Below are positions 34,097 through 45,043 of a DNA stretch of 64,000 bases, in pieces; within the stretch, counting starts at the first letter, position 1; the number at the start of each line of letters is the position of its first letter. The notes beneath the pieces were generated by a model. That model saw nothing but the letters and a program-made list of their open reading frames with translations. It made no database searches and was not told the origin of the DNA. The position numbers and the translations under genes were made by a program. The stretch comes from Chelonoidis abingdonii. Taxonomy: Eukaryota; Chordata; Testudines; Testudinidae. The DNA is taken from assembly GCF_003597395.2 (NCBI RefSeq), contig NC_133778.1, positions 12,342,888-12,406,887 of the forward strand. The letters run 5' to 3'.

Positions 34097-34215
34097 GCCC
34101 CAAGTCCCCCGCTCCGACCACCAATGACTGAACCCCTTGTTTAGTGTTACGGTCATTTCAGAGTTACAGACAACCTCCGTCCCCGAGGTGTCCATAACTC
34201 TGAGGTTCTAGTGTA

Positions 34216-35366
34216 AACTAAATACATCTGGTAGCGGTAATTCAGGTTTCTTTTTGTTTTGTTTTTTTTTTAAATAAAGCAAACATTATGCCAGCCTGTT
34301 TATGTCCATCTGTTGCCTTGTATTTGGACTTTTGTTTTGTGCTTATACAGTACCTATACAAGGGGGTCTTGGTCTGTGATAAGAGTTCCTAGGAGCAGCA
34401 GTAATACAATTAATCAGTAATAATTTATGATGAAAGTGTATCATAGCTTTTAGAGAAATCTGTTTTAATGATTTTCTGATGTACTCCAACACTTTGGTTA
34501 CAGCTTCCAAAACCACTATTTAATTCATTATTATCCCAATAATAAAAAGATACAGGAAAAAAATTCAATTTAAAAAATGAAGTTTGTATTTTAATTATAA
34601 TTATGAACATGCAGTATTTCACATATTGTATGACTATCTACTGCATATGCATTACATAATGTAAACTGTACCTATTTCAACAGGCTGTATTGTCATTTTT
34701 CAGGAAGACCAACCCTAAAGAAAGTCTGCAAATTGTAATTTAACATTCCAGTTGACAACTGTGTTTAACGTTTGGGAAGGAAGGAATGAAATATTGCCAA
34801 GTCTTGCAATTTTACTGAGAGTCTCATAATATTTGGTTGATTTCTTAAAACTCCTGCTGGCCTCGCTTGTGTAAATAATCCCATTGATTTAAACAGAACT
34901 ACTTGTGTAATGTAAATGAAACAAGAATTAGACCCAAAAGAGCTGTGAATATGTCCACTGCACTCTTAAGGCATATAAAAAGAACCCAAAATGTATTGTT
35001 TGAAAAAAAACACAAAAAACAATCAACTCAGAATCCCCTTCTCATATGTACTCATCTCAATAACATTTATAAGCAAAAATAGTTTACAAGGGTTCATATA
35101 TCACTATAATGAACTGGTAAACACATTTATAAACCATTTGTTATTGATTAATTTGCAATTATCCTTTATTGATGCTCCCCATACTACTCCCTTTTGCATT
35201 TCATTTTACTTTATTCTGCTTCAAAACAACTTGTTAACTAATAACTGTTATCCCATGCCCCACAGGATGATTAAAAACACAAACAAAGCTATTATGTATA
35301 ACATGTTGACCTGTAGTTTGTAGTGAAAGTACTGAGTCTTCAGACCAGTTTGCCAACATCAGAGAT
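34216..35366. other. No recognised feature
   Basis: AT-rich unique-looking sequence, including a short A-rich tract near 35006. Confidence 0.5.
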
Positions 35367-35710
35367 TAAGGCCTTCTGCACACTAAGAAACTGACCCACT
35401 GATGATAATAGTTGTTAGCAAAAAGTAAGACTACAATTTTGGTGTGGTGGTCATTGGACCACGTTAGTCACAATGCCATTCGGGTTTGGCACGTCTGCCC
35501 CTCCATCTCCAACTACGTAAACTGGTGTTGAACATAAGTTGAATGTAAGAGAACTACTACTGTATATGGGGCAAAACTGTTTTCAGCAATGTTACAGAAA
35601 GCAGGATGTCCCACTAAATGTGAGTGAGACACAATCACACTGTAACAGTGCTGAAAACAGTTTTGTCAAAACTATCCTAGCAGTTGAGAGACATTTTTCA
35701 AAAATGCCTA
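35367..35710. mobile_element. Possible palindromic MITE
   Basis: Begins TTAAGGCCTTCTGCACACTAAG, similar to Harbinger-type ends. It contains a near-perfect inverted repeat: CAAAACTGTTTTCAGCAATG at 35573 followed by TTACAG, against its complement at 35641-35667. The right limit is uncertain; ATGCCTAA at 35703 could be the end plus a TAA flank. Confidence 0.4.
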
Positions 35711-35772
35711 AGGGCGTTAGGCGAACAAGTCCCATCTGAATTCAGAGATTCTAAAGAAGGGACCGCTGTGAT

Positions 35773-36034
35773 CAAGGCTGCCCAGAGGATTCAGGGGGCC
35801 TGGGGTCTTTGGCGGCAGGAGGCCCCAGCCGCTGAATTGCTGCTGAAGACCCGGCACTTCAGCTGTGGGTCCTGGGGTGGAAGGACCCCCCGTCACTGAA
35901 TTGCCACCGAAGACCCGGAGCAGAAGAAGCTCCGGGGGCCCGGGACCCTGCTCCAGGGGCCCAAAAAACTCTCATGGGGGCCCCTGCGCGGCCTGGGGCA
36001 AATTGCCCCATTTGCCCTCCCCTGGGCGGCCCTG
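35773..36034 (+). mobile_element. Nonautonomous hAT element, 262 bp, nested in CR1
   Basis: Left end CAAGGCTGCCCAGAGG and right end CCTGGGCGGCCCTG are inverted. Target duplication GCTGTGAT (35765-35772) versus ACTGTGAT (36035-36042), 7 of 8. Removing it joins CR1 words AGAAGGGACCGCTGTGAT and TATCTAGTCTGACC as in other CR1 tails. Confidence 0.88.
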
Positions 36035-36189
36035 ACTGTGATTATCTAGTCTGACCTCCTGCATAATTAAGGACAAAGGACTTCTCTGAATTAATTCCTG
36101 TTTGAACTAGAGCACATCTTGTAGACAAACATTCCATCTTGACTTTAAAATGTTCAGTGATGCAGAATTCAACACAGTGCTTGCCTTAC

Positions 36190-36765
36190 ATCACTGTTAC
36201 AAATTTTACATACCTGGGGGCTGGTTAGCAGCAAATGGAAAAACTGACAGAACTGCTAGCAGAGCTGTTGAGTGCAGGAGAAGTCTGGCACAAGACAAGT
36301 CAAGTGATTTATGATAAATTAAAAGAACTCAGACTATTTAAGGGACAACTATATAAAACGAAGCTCTTCTGTACATTTCAGAGATATGGATAACCAAAGC
36401 GAGGCACTCGAGAAAACCTGAAACCACTGCGATCAGATGTGTGGGGGCAGTGACAGGGGGTGATATTGCTGGACCACATGCAGAATGATAATCAGAATGA
36501 TATTTCTGCGGTAGTAGAGGGAAACTGAAAAAGAGGAGGCAGAGATGATATGGGTGTGTACAAAGGATGGATGAAGAGAATCCTGCTAGGGAGGCATTTG
36601 AGATCAGAGTTTGCAGGTGGAGAACAGGACACCCAAGAAAACACTTGATTGATTGTGTATGGGAGGATGGAGTAGGTATGAGGCAAGTATTGGAATGGCA
36701 AGCCTGGAAAAGGCTGATCTAGCAACCTGACTCCTGCTACCTAGGAAAAGGAAAAGAAAAAAGGA
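36190..36765. other. Unidentified insert in the antisense CR1
   Basis: This sequence separates two adjacent CR1 segments. It starts near TGTTACAAATTTTACATACC, has a TATA-like CTATATAAAACG near 36350 and ends with an A-rich tract near 36743-36770. An LTR or a poly-A retrocopy is possible. No duplication or family recognised. Confidence 0.4.
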
Positions 36766-37511
36766 AAAAAATTGCACCTTATTTCTAGTCTGAATTTGTG
36801 TAGTTTCACATTCCACCCATTGGATCGTGTTAAGCCTTTGAAGGGCCCTGTATTATCAAATTTCTTTTGTACATACAGGTGCATATAGACTTGAGTCTTT
36901 CGTTAACAACCATGTTTTCCAATCCTTTAATCATTTGTGTAGTTCTTCTCCAAACCCTCTGCCAAATACAGAGGTAATATAAAAAACAGTTTCCGTAAGC
37001 GCTACTCTTCAGGATGTGTGGCGTATGTCCACTACACTATAGGTATGCATGTCCCATGCACCAGCGTAGGAGAGTTTTCCCTTGCAGGAGCCACAAGGGA
37101 AGCCCCACTCATACCAGAGCTCCTCATACTCGGGGTATAATGGGTGGAGCCCCTCCTTTAGTTCCTTCACACAGGAAGACAATGGTAGACTTTGATATGT
37201 CAGGGAAGGAGAGTGGGTCATGTAATGGACATGTGCAACAAATCTCGAAAAACAACAGTTACAAAAAAGTAAGTACCTGTTTTTTCTTCTCTGAGTGCTT
37301 GCATAGGTCCATTACGCTGTAGGTGGGGCTCACAGACACATTGGACGAGGGACAGTAGGACTGTTTTTCCTACATTTACCTCCTCTCTTGAAGCAGATAG
37401 CGCATAATGTCTGGTGAATGTATGAATGGAAGATCACATTGCCACTCAGTAGATGTCCGTAATGAGGATGTGTGCCACAAAGGTTGCTGAGGCAGAATGT
37501 GCTCTGGTCAC

Positions 37512-37681
37512 ACCCCTGTGGCCTGCTACTTCCCGCAGATCCCATTAGCCAGGAACGGCGAAATACAGCCACTGGGAGCTGCAGGGGGCCGTGCCTGTGG
37601 ATGGTCAATGTAAACAAAATGTCTCACAACCCGCCACCGGATTACCCTGATGGGCCATGTGCTGAAGGTTGCCAACCCCTG
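37512..37681 (+). mobile_element. hAT fragment, 3' part
   Basis: Ends GGTTGCCAACCCCTG, the inverted partner of the CAGGGGTTGGCAACC start seen at 6268. The interior GGTCAATGTAAACAAAATGTC and GATTACCCTGATGGGCC belong to the same turtle family. The 5' end is truncated. Confidence 0.65.
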
Positions 37682-37832
37682 TTCTATGTGATGAGGTCTC
37701 TGGATAGCAGTGACTGGAAGGATTTCCAGGTGGACAGGATGAACATCCTGGCTCCCTTGGCCAGGCTGCAGCTATAAGGATCATCTTGCCATTGCCTTTT
37801 TTTGGCTTGAGGATGATCCTGGGAATTAGAAG

Positions 37833-38128
37833 CACCCAGGGTCAAAACCAGAGCGAGCCGGGTATCAGGCAAAGAAGGGCTCTAGGCGGGGATAGGATAA
37901 GGCAAGGCAAGGCAAGGCTGGGTGCAAGGCAGATGCAGCAGGAGCAGGCACAGTGGTGGGCATGAGCATAAAGAAGCCAGTGAGCTGCTGCTAGTACTGG
38001 CTTAAGAGCCAGCCTGATGACTCAGCAGCCTATCAGGCATCACAGGGAATCAGGCAGTTGCTGCAGGCCAGTTGTACTGATGAAGTTGTTCGGAGGCTAA
38101 CTCTGCTGCCGACCCCGATTCCTGACAC
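37833..38128 (-). mobile_element. LTR-like fragment
   Basis: The antisense sequence begins TGTCAGGAATCGGGGTCGGC and runs into a CAAGG-repeat region (AAGGCAAGGCAAGGC near 37902). It is inserted between DIRS remnants and its right terminal piece. The TG start and the position suggest an LTR, but no CA end or duplication is clear. Confidence 0.3.
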
Positions 38129-38340
38129 CTACAGGACCTATACAAGCACTTGAAGAGGAACCTCCCTCTTTCTACTCAATATTCCCATGTTTATACATCC
38201 ATGGATTGCATTAGCTCTTTTGGCCACAGTTTCACACTTCCCCCAGCCTGTAAGTGCAGTCTACATTCTGTGTTTCTAGATGAAAATGAAAAAAAACGAC
38301 AACAACCCGGACACATAGGGACAAAATTAGAAAGGCCAAG

Positions 38341-39046
38341 TGTAGCGGGATGACAACTCACCAGTGTGGCACCTCCTGCTGGTTGTCCAGGGAACTAGCT
38401 CTGTCCAAGCTCCGGAGCACCCTCTCTCAGCTGATGTCTCACCTGCCGCTGGCCCCGTGTCCCTCCCAGACCCCGGTGCCCTTTGCCTAAGGGGTTCTTC
38501 CCACTGCAGTACCCCGTCTGTCCCCCCTCCCAGGGGAACCCCCAACCCTCTATCCCCACCTTGCCTCAGTGGCTACTGCCAGTCACCATCTGCCCCCCGC
38601 TCACTGGGGCAGACTGCAGTCAGTCAACCACTCATCATCAGCAAGGGGGGTTGGACCAGCTGTCTCTTCCTATATCTGGGCTGCCCCTCTGCAGCCCTAG
38701 TATCCTTTAGTGGGTCCTTACTTTGGCCTGCAGTTTGGGGCTTTGCTGGGCTGGAGCTCCACAGCTCCCTGGCCCTTCCCCAGCACTGCTCCACCCTAGG
38801 TACCCTCCTCAGTTTCCCAGGCAGCCAAGACCTTCAGTCTCAAAAGGCTAGAGAGAGAGTGTTTCTTGGTTTCTGGCCCATAGCCCCCTTATAAGGGCCA
38901 GATGGGCCCTCATCAAACCAGCCACAGTAGTGGTCAGCTACCCACTCAGCTTCCCCAGCTGGTCTTAATCCCTCTTACCTGCTGCAGCCCTCTCCAGGGC
39001 TGCTTTTACCCTTTCAGGGCTGGAGCGGGGTGATGACCCTGCTACA
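38341..39046 (+). mobile_element. Solo LTR, 706 bp
   Basis: Starts TGTAGCGGGATGAC and ends GACCCTGCTACA, with a perfect 5-bp duplication CCAAG (38336-38340 and 39047-39051). The terminal inverted match TGTAGC(G/A)GG is longer than usual. The 176-codon frame 38364-38894 lies wholly inside the LTR and is not a gene. A 3' part of the same family is at 12590. Confidence 0.9.
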
Positions 39047-39051
39047 CCAAG

Positions 39052-40676
39052 GTGCAAAATGAGATTAAGCTAGCTAGGGACATAAAGACTAACAAGACAA
39101 CATTTTACAATTACATTAGAAGCAAGAGGAAGACCAAGAACAGGGTAATACCATTACACAATGAAGGAGGAAAAGACAATATCAGAAAACAGAGCAACAG
39201 CCAAAGTGTTAAATGCCCTTTTTTGTTCAGTTTTCACCAAAAAGGTTAGCAGTGATCTGATGACCAATATAGTGAACATCAGCATAAGTGGTGTAGGATC
39301 TGAGGCTAAAATAGAGAAAGAACAAGTTAGATGTCTTCAAGTTGGCACTGCCTGACGAAATACATCCTAGAATACTTAAGGAACTGGCTGAAGAGATCTG
39401 AGACATTCATGATTACGTTTGAGAACATGAGGAGGATGAAAGAGATCTCAGAGGACAGGAAAAGGGCAAATAGAGTACTTATCTATAAAAAAGAGAATAA
39501 GAACAACCGAGAGAATTATAGACCAGTCAGCTTAACTTTGGTACCTGGAAAGATAATGGAGCAAATAATCAAAATCAATTTCTAAGCACCTAGACAATAA
39601 TAAGGTGATAAGTAACAGTCAAAATGTATTTGTCAGTTAATAAATTATGTCAAACGAACGTCATATCCTTCTTTGACAGGGTAACAAGACTTGTGGTTAG
39701 AGGAAAGCAGTAGATGTGATATATCTCAACTGCAGGAAGGCTTTTGATGCTGTCTCACATGACCTTCTCATAAAGAAAGTAGGGAAATATAGCCTAGATG
39801 AATCTCTTACAAGGCAGGTCCACAACTGGTTGGAAAACCATTACTCAGAGAGTAGTTATCATTGGTTCACAGTCAAGCTGGATGGGCATATCGAGTAAGA
39901 TCCCACAGGGATCTGTCCTGCATCTGGTTCTACTCAATATTATCATAAATGATTTGGATAATGGCACAGAGAGTACACCTATAAAGTTTGCAAGTGATAC
40001 ATAACTCAGAGGAGTTGAAAGCACTTTGGAGGACAGGATTAGAATTCAAAATGCTATTGACAAACTGGAGAAATGGTCTGAAATAAATAGGATGAAATTC
40101 AATAAGGACAAATGCAAAGTACTACACTTAAGAAGGAATAATCCATTGCACAAATACAAAATGGGAAATGACTGCCTAGGAAGAAATTATGAAGAAACAG
40201 ATCTGGGGATCATAGTGGATCACAAGCTAAATATGAGTCAACAGTGTAAAACTGTTGCAAAAAAAAAATCTTTCTTGGATGTATTAGCAGGAATGTTGTA
40301 AGCAAGACACAAAAAGCAATTCTTCCACTCTACTGAGCACTAATGAAGCCTCAACTGTGTACAGTTCTGGGCACCACATTTCAGAAAAGATGTGGACAAA
40401 TTGGAGAAAGTCCAGAGGAGAGTGGGAGGGAGATTAAAGGTCTAGAAAACATGACCTATGAGGGAAGATTGAAAAAACTAGGTTTGTTTAGTCCAGAGAA
40501 GAGAAGATTGAGGGGGGACATTATAACAGGCTTCAAGAACCTAAAAGGTTATTATAAAGAGAAGAGAGATAAATTGTTCTTCTTATCCACTGAGGACAGG
40601 ACAAGAAGCAATGGGCTTAAATTGCAGCAAGGGACACTTAGTCAGACATTAGGAAAAATTTCCTAACTGTAACGGC
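39052..40676 (+). pseudogene. CR1 reverse transcriptase relic
   Basis: Plus-strand frames in order give the CR1 RT. NYRPVSLTLVPGKIMEQII (39510-39580) is the conserved entry to the fingers. IYLNCRKAFDAVSHDLLIKK (39717-39776) is motif A, with D of FDAVSH kept. GISSKIPQGSVLHLVLLNIIINDL is motif B. TPIKFASDT is motif C, with FASD where the family has F/Y-A-D-D. WSEINRMKFNKDKCKVLHLRR lies in the thumb, and FKNLKGYYKEKRDKLFF at the C-terminus. Three or four frames are needed, so it is dead. CR1 RT copies element RNA at a chromosomal nick; the endonuclease part upstream is missing. Confidence 0.85.
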
Positions 40677-41430
40677 AGTTAACACTGGAACAAATTACCT
40701 AGGGAGGTTGTGGAATCTCTGTCAACGGAGGTTTTTAAGAACAGATTCGACAAACAGCTGTCAGAGTGGTTTAGATAATATTTAGTACTGCCTCAGTGCA
40801 GGAGAGCAGACTAAATGACCTATTAAGGTACCTTCCACTCCTGCATTTCTATGATTATTTGATTCTACGTATCACTTTACACGTGCCTGTATTAAAATAC
40901 ATATTGTTTGCTTGCCCTCAGTTTACTGTGCGATCCAGATAGCTCTGTATTGGTGACCAGTCCTCTTCATCATTTGCCACTCCCCAATCTGTGTGTCATC
41001 TACAAATTTTGTCAGGAATGATTTTATGGTCTCTTCCCAGTCATCGATAAACATTTTAATTAGAACAGAGCTGAAAACCAATCTTTGCAGGGCCCACTCC
41101 ATGACGAAACAGAAATACACGCACTCAATAATGAGTCCACATTTACAATTCCATTTTTAACTTTATAATTTAGCCAGATTTTCATGACTTCAAGTGTGCC
41201 ATGTTGATTTTGTATCATTTTAGTTTCTTAATCAAAATATTGTGCTCCACCAAGTCAAATGCCTTACAGAGGTCTACGTATATTACACTAACACTATTAC
41301 CTTTATCATCCAAACTTGTAATCTCATTCAAAATGTATAAAGTTAGTTTGGTAAAATCTATTTTTCATAAACTCATGTTGATTGGCATTAATGATATTGC
41401 CAATCTTTAATCCTTTATTAATCAATTTCT

Positions 41431-42233
41431 GACTCAATTCCTTAGGTGGTTTTGTAAAACTCTCATCTTTCAGTCCCAATTGCAGTCGGTCAACTTCTTA
41501 AAGTAGACAGTGCTGAAGAATGGAATTAATTTTTGCCAGCTTGCTCCTAAATAACACAATTTCAATACCACATGTTTTTGTAAGATATCATAACTGCAAG
41601 TTATTATTCAATTTCTGGACCCACTCTAAGATCTCTAGACAGGAAGATAATTTATTTATAGGGGTTAGAACAGATGGCATGGTGAGTTAAAGTGAGTTTT
41701 ACTCTGAAAAGTGGCACTGACTTAACTCAATAGATCTGTTTGTGTGTATTCAGAATCATACCTCCTGAAATCGGGGAAAGTTTTTATTGCTTTGTATTAC
41801 TCTTAGCCTTCAAAACCAATATACTTCTGAGAGGAAGCCATATTCTAGCTGGTCTCTTAGAGTCACTTTTTAAAGTAGAACTATACTTTAATACACACTA
41901 GCTTTTTCCACTGCAAATTTTTATTTTTCAAATCCTACCTAAATCACCAGGGTTTCCCAAACTTAATCTGCCATGGCTGTTCATCCATATATAAAACACA
42001 CATAAAAGTGGCACAATTCCTCACACTTTCACTACAAATCTACAGTAGTTTTATGGTGATCCTAAACACTGGTGAATGCCTCGGTGCTCTGCTCATAGGT
42101 TACAAAGGCGTGCATGTCTGGCAGCAGAACTAGCTGGTGCTGTACTGGATTGTGTGGGTCAAGCATGATTATGTTAGGGGTGTAAGGAATGCAGCCAGGA
42201 CACCCACTATGCTCCAGCTATTCCCTAGGCCAT
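41431..42233. other. No recognised feature
   Basis: Unique-looking sequence after the CR1; no family named. Confidence 0.5.
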
Positions 42234-42236
42234 ACA

Positions 42237-42637
42237 GGGTATGTCTATACTGCACATTAAGCCTAAGTCTGCGGGATCCAGGCTTATGGACTTAATGTTT
42301 CCAAGCATGCACTTAAATGTCCTCACTGCATCGTAAACCTCGGTTTCCAACTGCTGGACCCGTGGCTCACAGACATGCTAACATGTGCATACTGCACTAT
42401 GCAGACATTCTGACTCAGATCTGCAGCTTGACCTGTGTCCACACTGCAAAATGACAGGGCTTGGACCCAAGTCACAGAGGGAGTTGTGCTCTGACTGACC
42501 CCCCAAAAGAGGGTCCTAGGAGCTGGGTCCTGAGTGCCTGCTGACCAAGTTAGACTGATTTGTGTGTGGACGGAAGCAGGCTGGGGCTCAAACATGAATC
42601 AGAACCTAGACTTAGTGTGCCATGTGTAGACATACCC
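42237..42637. mobile_element. MITE, 401 bp, Harbinger-type ends
   Basis: GGGTATGTCTATACTGCAC and the inverted CATGTGTAGACATACCC, with flanking ACA on both sides (42234-42236 and 42638-42640). No coding interior. Confidence 0.75.
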
Positions 42638-42640
42638 ACA

Positions 42641-43165
42641 AGTTCCTTAGAGGCAATACCAGCTGGAGTACAATTAGAGCAGCCCTTAAAACTCCCCTAA
42701 TCAGCGCCTGGGGCTGAACAAGCCCCTGACACCACCAAGGTTGGACAGATGCAAACCACCCCACCTCTCCCATCTCAGAGCTAGGTACCACACCTTTTAA
42801 AAAGTTTGTTTCATTACAGCATTTGGCTGCTTTTTATGTTTAAAAGAAGATACCTTGCTCTAGATTTTAAGTCCAGAACAGACCATGATGATCATCTAAC
42901 TTGACCTCCTGCATAACACAAAACATTTCACCCTCATACAAGATATAGGTTTGAAGAGAATTCAAACATAATGTATAAAAAATCAGCAGCAAGAGAATCA
43001 GAGAAATATTTTATTAAATTATAATGAAAGAAACAGAAGTCCTGCCCTTTTCATTGTGCACCTAAGCAGATGCATACGTTCATTATGAAGCCAAAATAGC
43101 AATGTAAACAATTTCTTTAAATCTATTGATGAAAAATATAAAAAAAAACAAAAAAAAATTCCCAA
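42641..43165. other. Old CR1 tail fragment and unassigned sequence
   Basis: GACCATGATGATCATCTAACTTGACCTCCTGC near 42880 is an antisense CR1 3' end fragment. The rest is unassigned. Confidence 0.45.
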
Positions 43166-43962
43166 AATCATAGAATCATAGGCTCATATGACTGGAAGAG
43201 ACCTCAAGAAGTCATCTAGTCCAGTCTCCTGCACTCAAGGCAGGCCTAAGTATTATCTAGATCATTTCTGACAGGTGGCTGTCTAACCTGCTCTTAAAAA
43301 TCTCCAGTGTCAGAGATTCCACAACATCCCTACGCAACTTATTCAAGTGCTTAATTACCCCGACCATTAGAAATTTTTTCCTAATGTCCAACTTAAACTG
43401 CCCTTGCTGCAATTTAAGCCCATTGCTTTTTTTCCTATCCTCAGAGGTTAACAAGAACAATTTTTCTCCCTCCTTCTAACGCCTCTTTATGTATTTGAAA
43501 ACTGTTATCATGTCCCTTCTCAATCTTCTCCTCTCCAGACTAAACAAGCCCAGTTTTTTTCAATCTTCTCTTACAGGTTGCGTTTTCTAGACCATTAATC
43601 ATTTTTGTTGCTCTAATCTGGACTCTCTCCAATTCATCCACATCTTTCCTGAAATGTGGTAACCAGAACTAGATACAATACTCTGGTTGATGCCTACTTG
43701 GTGCGCAGTAGAGCAGAAGAATGACTTCTTGTGTCTTGCTTACAACACTCCTGCTAATTCATCCCAGAATGATGTTTGCTTTTTTTGCAACAGTGTTACA
43801 CTGTAGACTCATATTTGGCTTGTAATCCACTATGACCCACAGATCCCTTTCTGCAGTACTCATTAGGCAGTCATTTCCCATTTTGTATGTGTGCAACTGA
43901 TTGTTCCTTCCTAAGAGGAGTACTTTCCATTTGTCCTTACTGAATTTCATCCTGTTTACTTC

Positions 43963-45043
43963 AGGTGAGTATTTGCTTCAGGTTGGGGGGCTGTCTGTAA
44001 GTGAGGACTGGCCTGCCTCCCAAGCTCTGTGAGAGTGTGAGATCATTTTCCAGGATATGTTGTAGATCGTTGATGATGTTCTGGAGAGGTTTTAGCTGGA
44101 GGCTGTATGTGATGATGGCCAGTGGTGTTCTGTTATTTTCCTTGTTGGGCCTGTCCTGTAGTAGGTGACTGCTGGGTACCCGTCTCGCTCTATCAATCTG
44201 TTTCCTCACTCCCCAGGTATTTTAGTTTTAAGAATGCTTGATAAAGATCTTGTAGGTGTTTGTCTCTGTATGAAAGATTGGAGCAAATTTGGCTGTATCT
44301 TAGGGCTTGGCTGTAGACGCTGGATCGTGTGATGTGTCCTGGATGGAAACTGGAGGCATGCAGGTAAGTATAGCAGTCAGTAGGTTTCTGGTATAGGATG
44401 GTATTTATCTGACCATCACTTATGTGCACTGTAGTGTCCAGGAAGTGGATCTCTTGTGTGGACTGGTCCAGGCTGAGGTTGATGGTGGGGTGGAAATTGT
44501 TGAAATCCAGGTGGAATTCTTCAAGGGCCTCCTTCCCGTGGGTCCACATGATGAAGATGTCATCAATGTAGCACACGTAGAGAAGGGGCGCTAGGGGATG
44601 AGAGTTGAGGAAGTGTTGCTCTAAGTTAGCGATAAAAATGTTGCCATACTGTGGGGCCATGTGGGCAGGGCCGGCTCTAGCCATTTTGCTGCCCCCAAGC
44701 ACGGCGCCACGCCACGGGGAGCGCTCTGCCGCTCGCCACTCCCGCGGCTCCGGTGAATCTCCCACAGGCGTGCCCGCAGTATGCCTCCACCGGAAGCCGC
44801 AACGGGACCAGCAGACCCTCTGCAGGCACACTTGCGGGAGGTCCACTGGAGCCGCCTGCCGCCCTCCCGCTTGGCGCGCTGGGGCCTGGAGCTGGCCCTG
44901 CATGTGGGTAACCATAGCAGTGCACTGACTTGAAGGTTTAAGTTGCCCCCAAATATGAAATGGTTCTGGGTGAGAATAAAGTCACAAAGCTCAGCCACCA
45001 GATGTGCCGTGGCCTCATCAGGGATACTGCAACTACACATCAC
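43963..45043 (-). pseudogene. Penelope-like reverse transcriptase relic
   Basis: On the minus strand: ATAHLVAELCDFILTQNHFIFGG (about 45024-44956), then, after removal of the 44666-44900 hAT, THMAPQYGNIFIANLEQHFL, the A-P-x-Y-x-N motif typical of Penelope RT. LLYVCYIDDIFIMWTHG follows, with an intact Y-I-D-D catalytic box at 44570-44559, then FHPTINLSLDQSTQEIHFLD and ASSFHPGHITRSSVYSQALR. A second frame (44209-43961) continues RKQIDRARRVPSSHLLQDRP to the end of the half. Catalytic residues survive, but the hAT, a frameshift near 44200 and loss of the N-terminus make it non-functional. Confidence 0.85.
44666..44900 (-). mobile_element. Nonautonomous hAT element, 235 bp, nested in Penelope RT
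   Basis: Ends CAGGGCCGGCTCTAG and GGAGCTGGCCCTG are inverted. Perfect 8-bp duplication CATGTGGG at 44658-44665 and 44901-44908. It is inverted in sense relative to 9613. It supplies most of the spurious long frames here. Confidence 0.93.

Larger units (their letters stand above)
32657..34213. mobile_element. Mariner/Tigger-like TIR element interrupted by an LTR
   Basis: Removing the LTR (32663-33412 plus one AGTAG), the left end reads CAGTAGAACCTCAAAGTTACG. The reverse complement of the right end is CACTAGAACCTCAGAGTTATG. TA flanks both ends (32655-32656 and 34214-34215), the mariner-class duplication. The interior holds a minisatellite and a CA microsatellite but no transposase. It is therefore a nonautonomous element that later received an LTR insertion 6 bp inside its left terminus. 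Confidence 0.75.
37000..38160 (-). mobile_element. Internally deleted DIRS-like copy
   Basis: The left end (about 37005-37330) matches the left terminal repeat and adjoining sequence of the element at 540, including CTCGAAAAACAACAGTTAC near 37244 and TTTTTTCTTCTCTGAGTGCTTG near 37280. The right end near 38140-38158 (ACAAGCACTTGAAGAGG) matches the outer end of its right terminal repeat. The coding region is almost entirely missing, replaced by a hAT piece and an LTR-like piece. It sits inside the antisense CR1. Confidence 0.7.
38286..40865 (+). mobile_element. CR1 LINE, sense strand, with nested LTR
   Basis: A sense CR1 begins near 38310 (GGGACAAAATTAGAAAGG), is interrupted by the LTR at 38341, and resumes at 39052 without loss. 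It ends at 40863 with the CR1 3' repeat (CATTTCTATGATTATTTGATTC). It is 5'-truncated and inserted into the antisense CR1 of 35739-41430. Confidence 0.88.
35739..41430 (-). mobile_element. CR1 LINE, antisense, carrying a deep stack of insertions
   Basis: CR1 antisense pieces occur in consensus order at 35739-35772, 36043-36190, 36766-36990, 38160-38285 and 40870-41430. Examples: CTAGTCTGACCTCCTGCATAA, then CCAATCCTTTAATCATTTGTG, then TTTATACATCCATGGATTGCATTAGC, then CATATTGTTTGCTTGCC and GCCATGTTGATTTTGTATCATTT. The gaps are filled by a hAT, an unknown insert, a DIRS copy and a sense CR1. The last piece corresponds to the RT region. All coding parts are decayed. Confidence 0.75.

Noticed and set aside
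33642..34195. Frames with a long Cys-Val run
   Set aside because: This is a translation of the CA microsatellite and minisatellite.
38364..38894. 176-codon frame rich in Ser/Pro/Leu
   Set aside because: It is contained in a solo LTR with exact 5-bp duplications.
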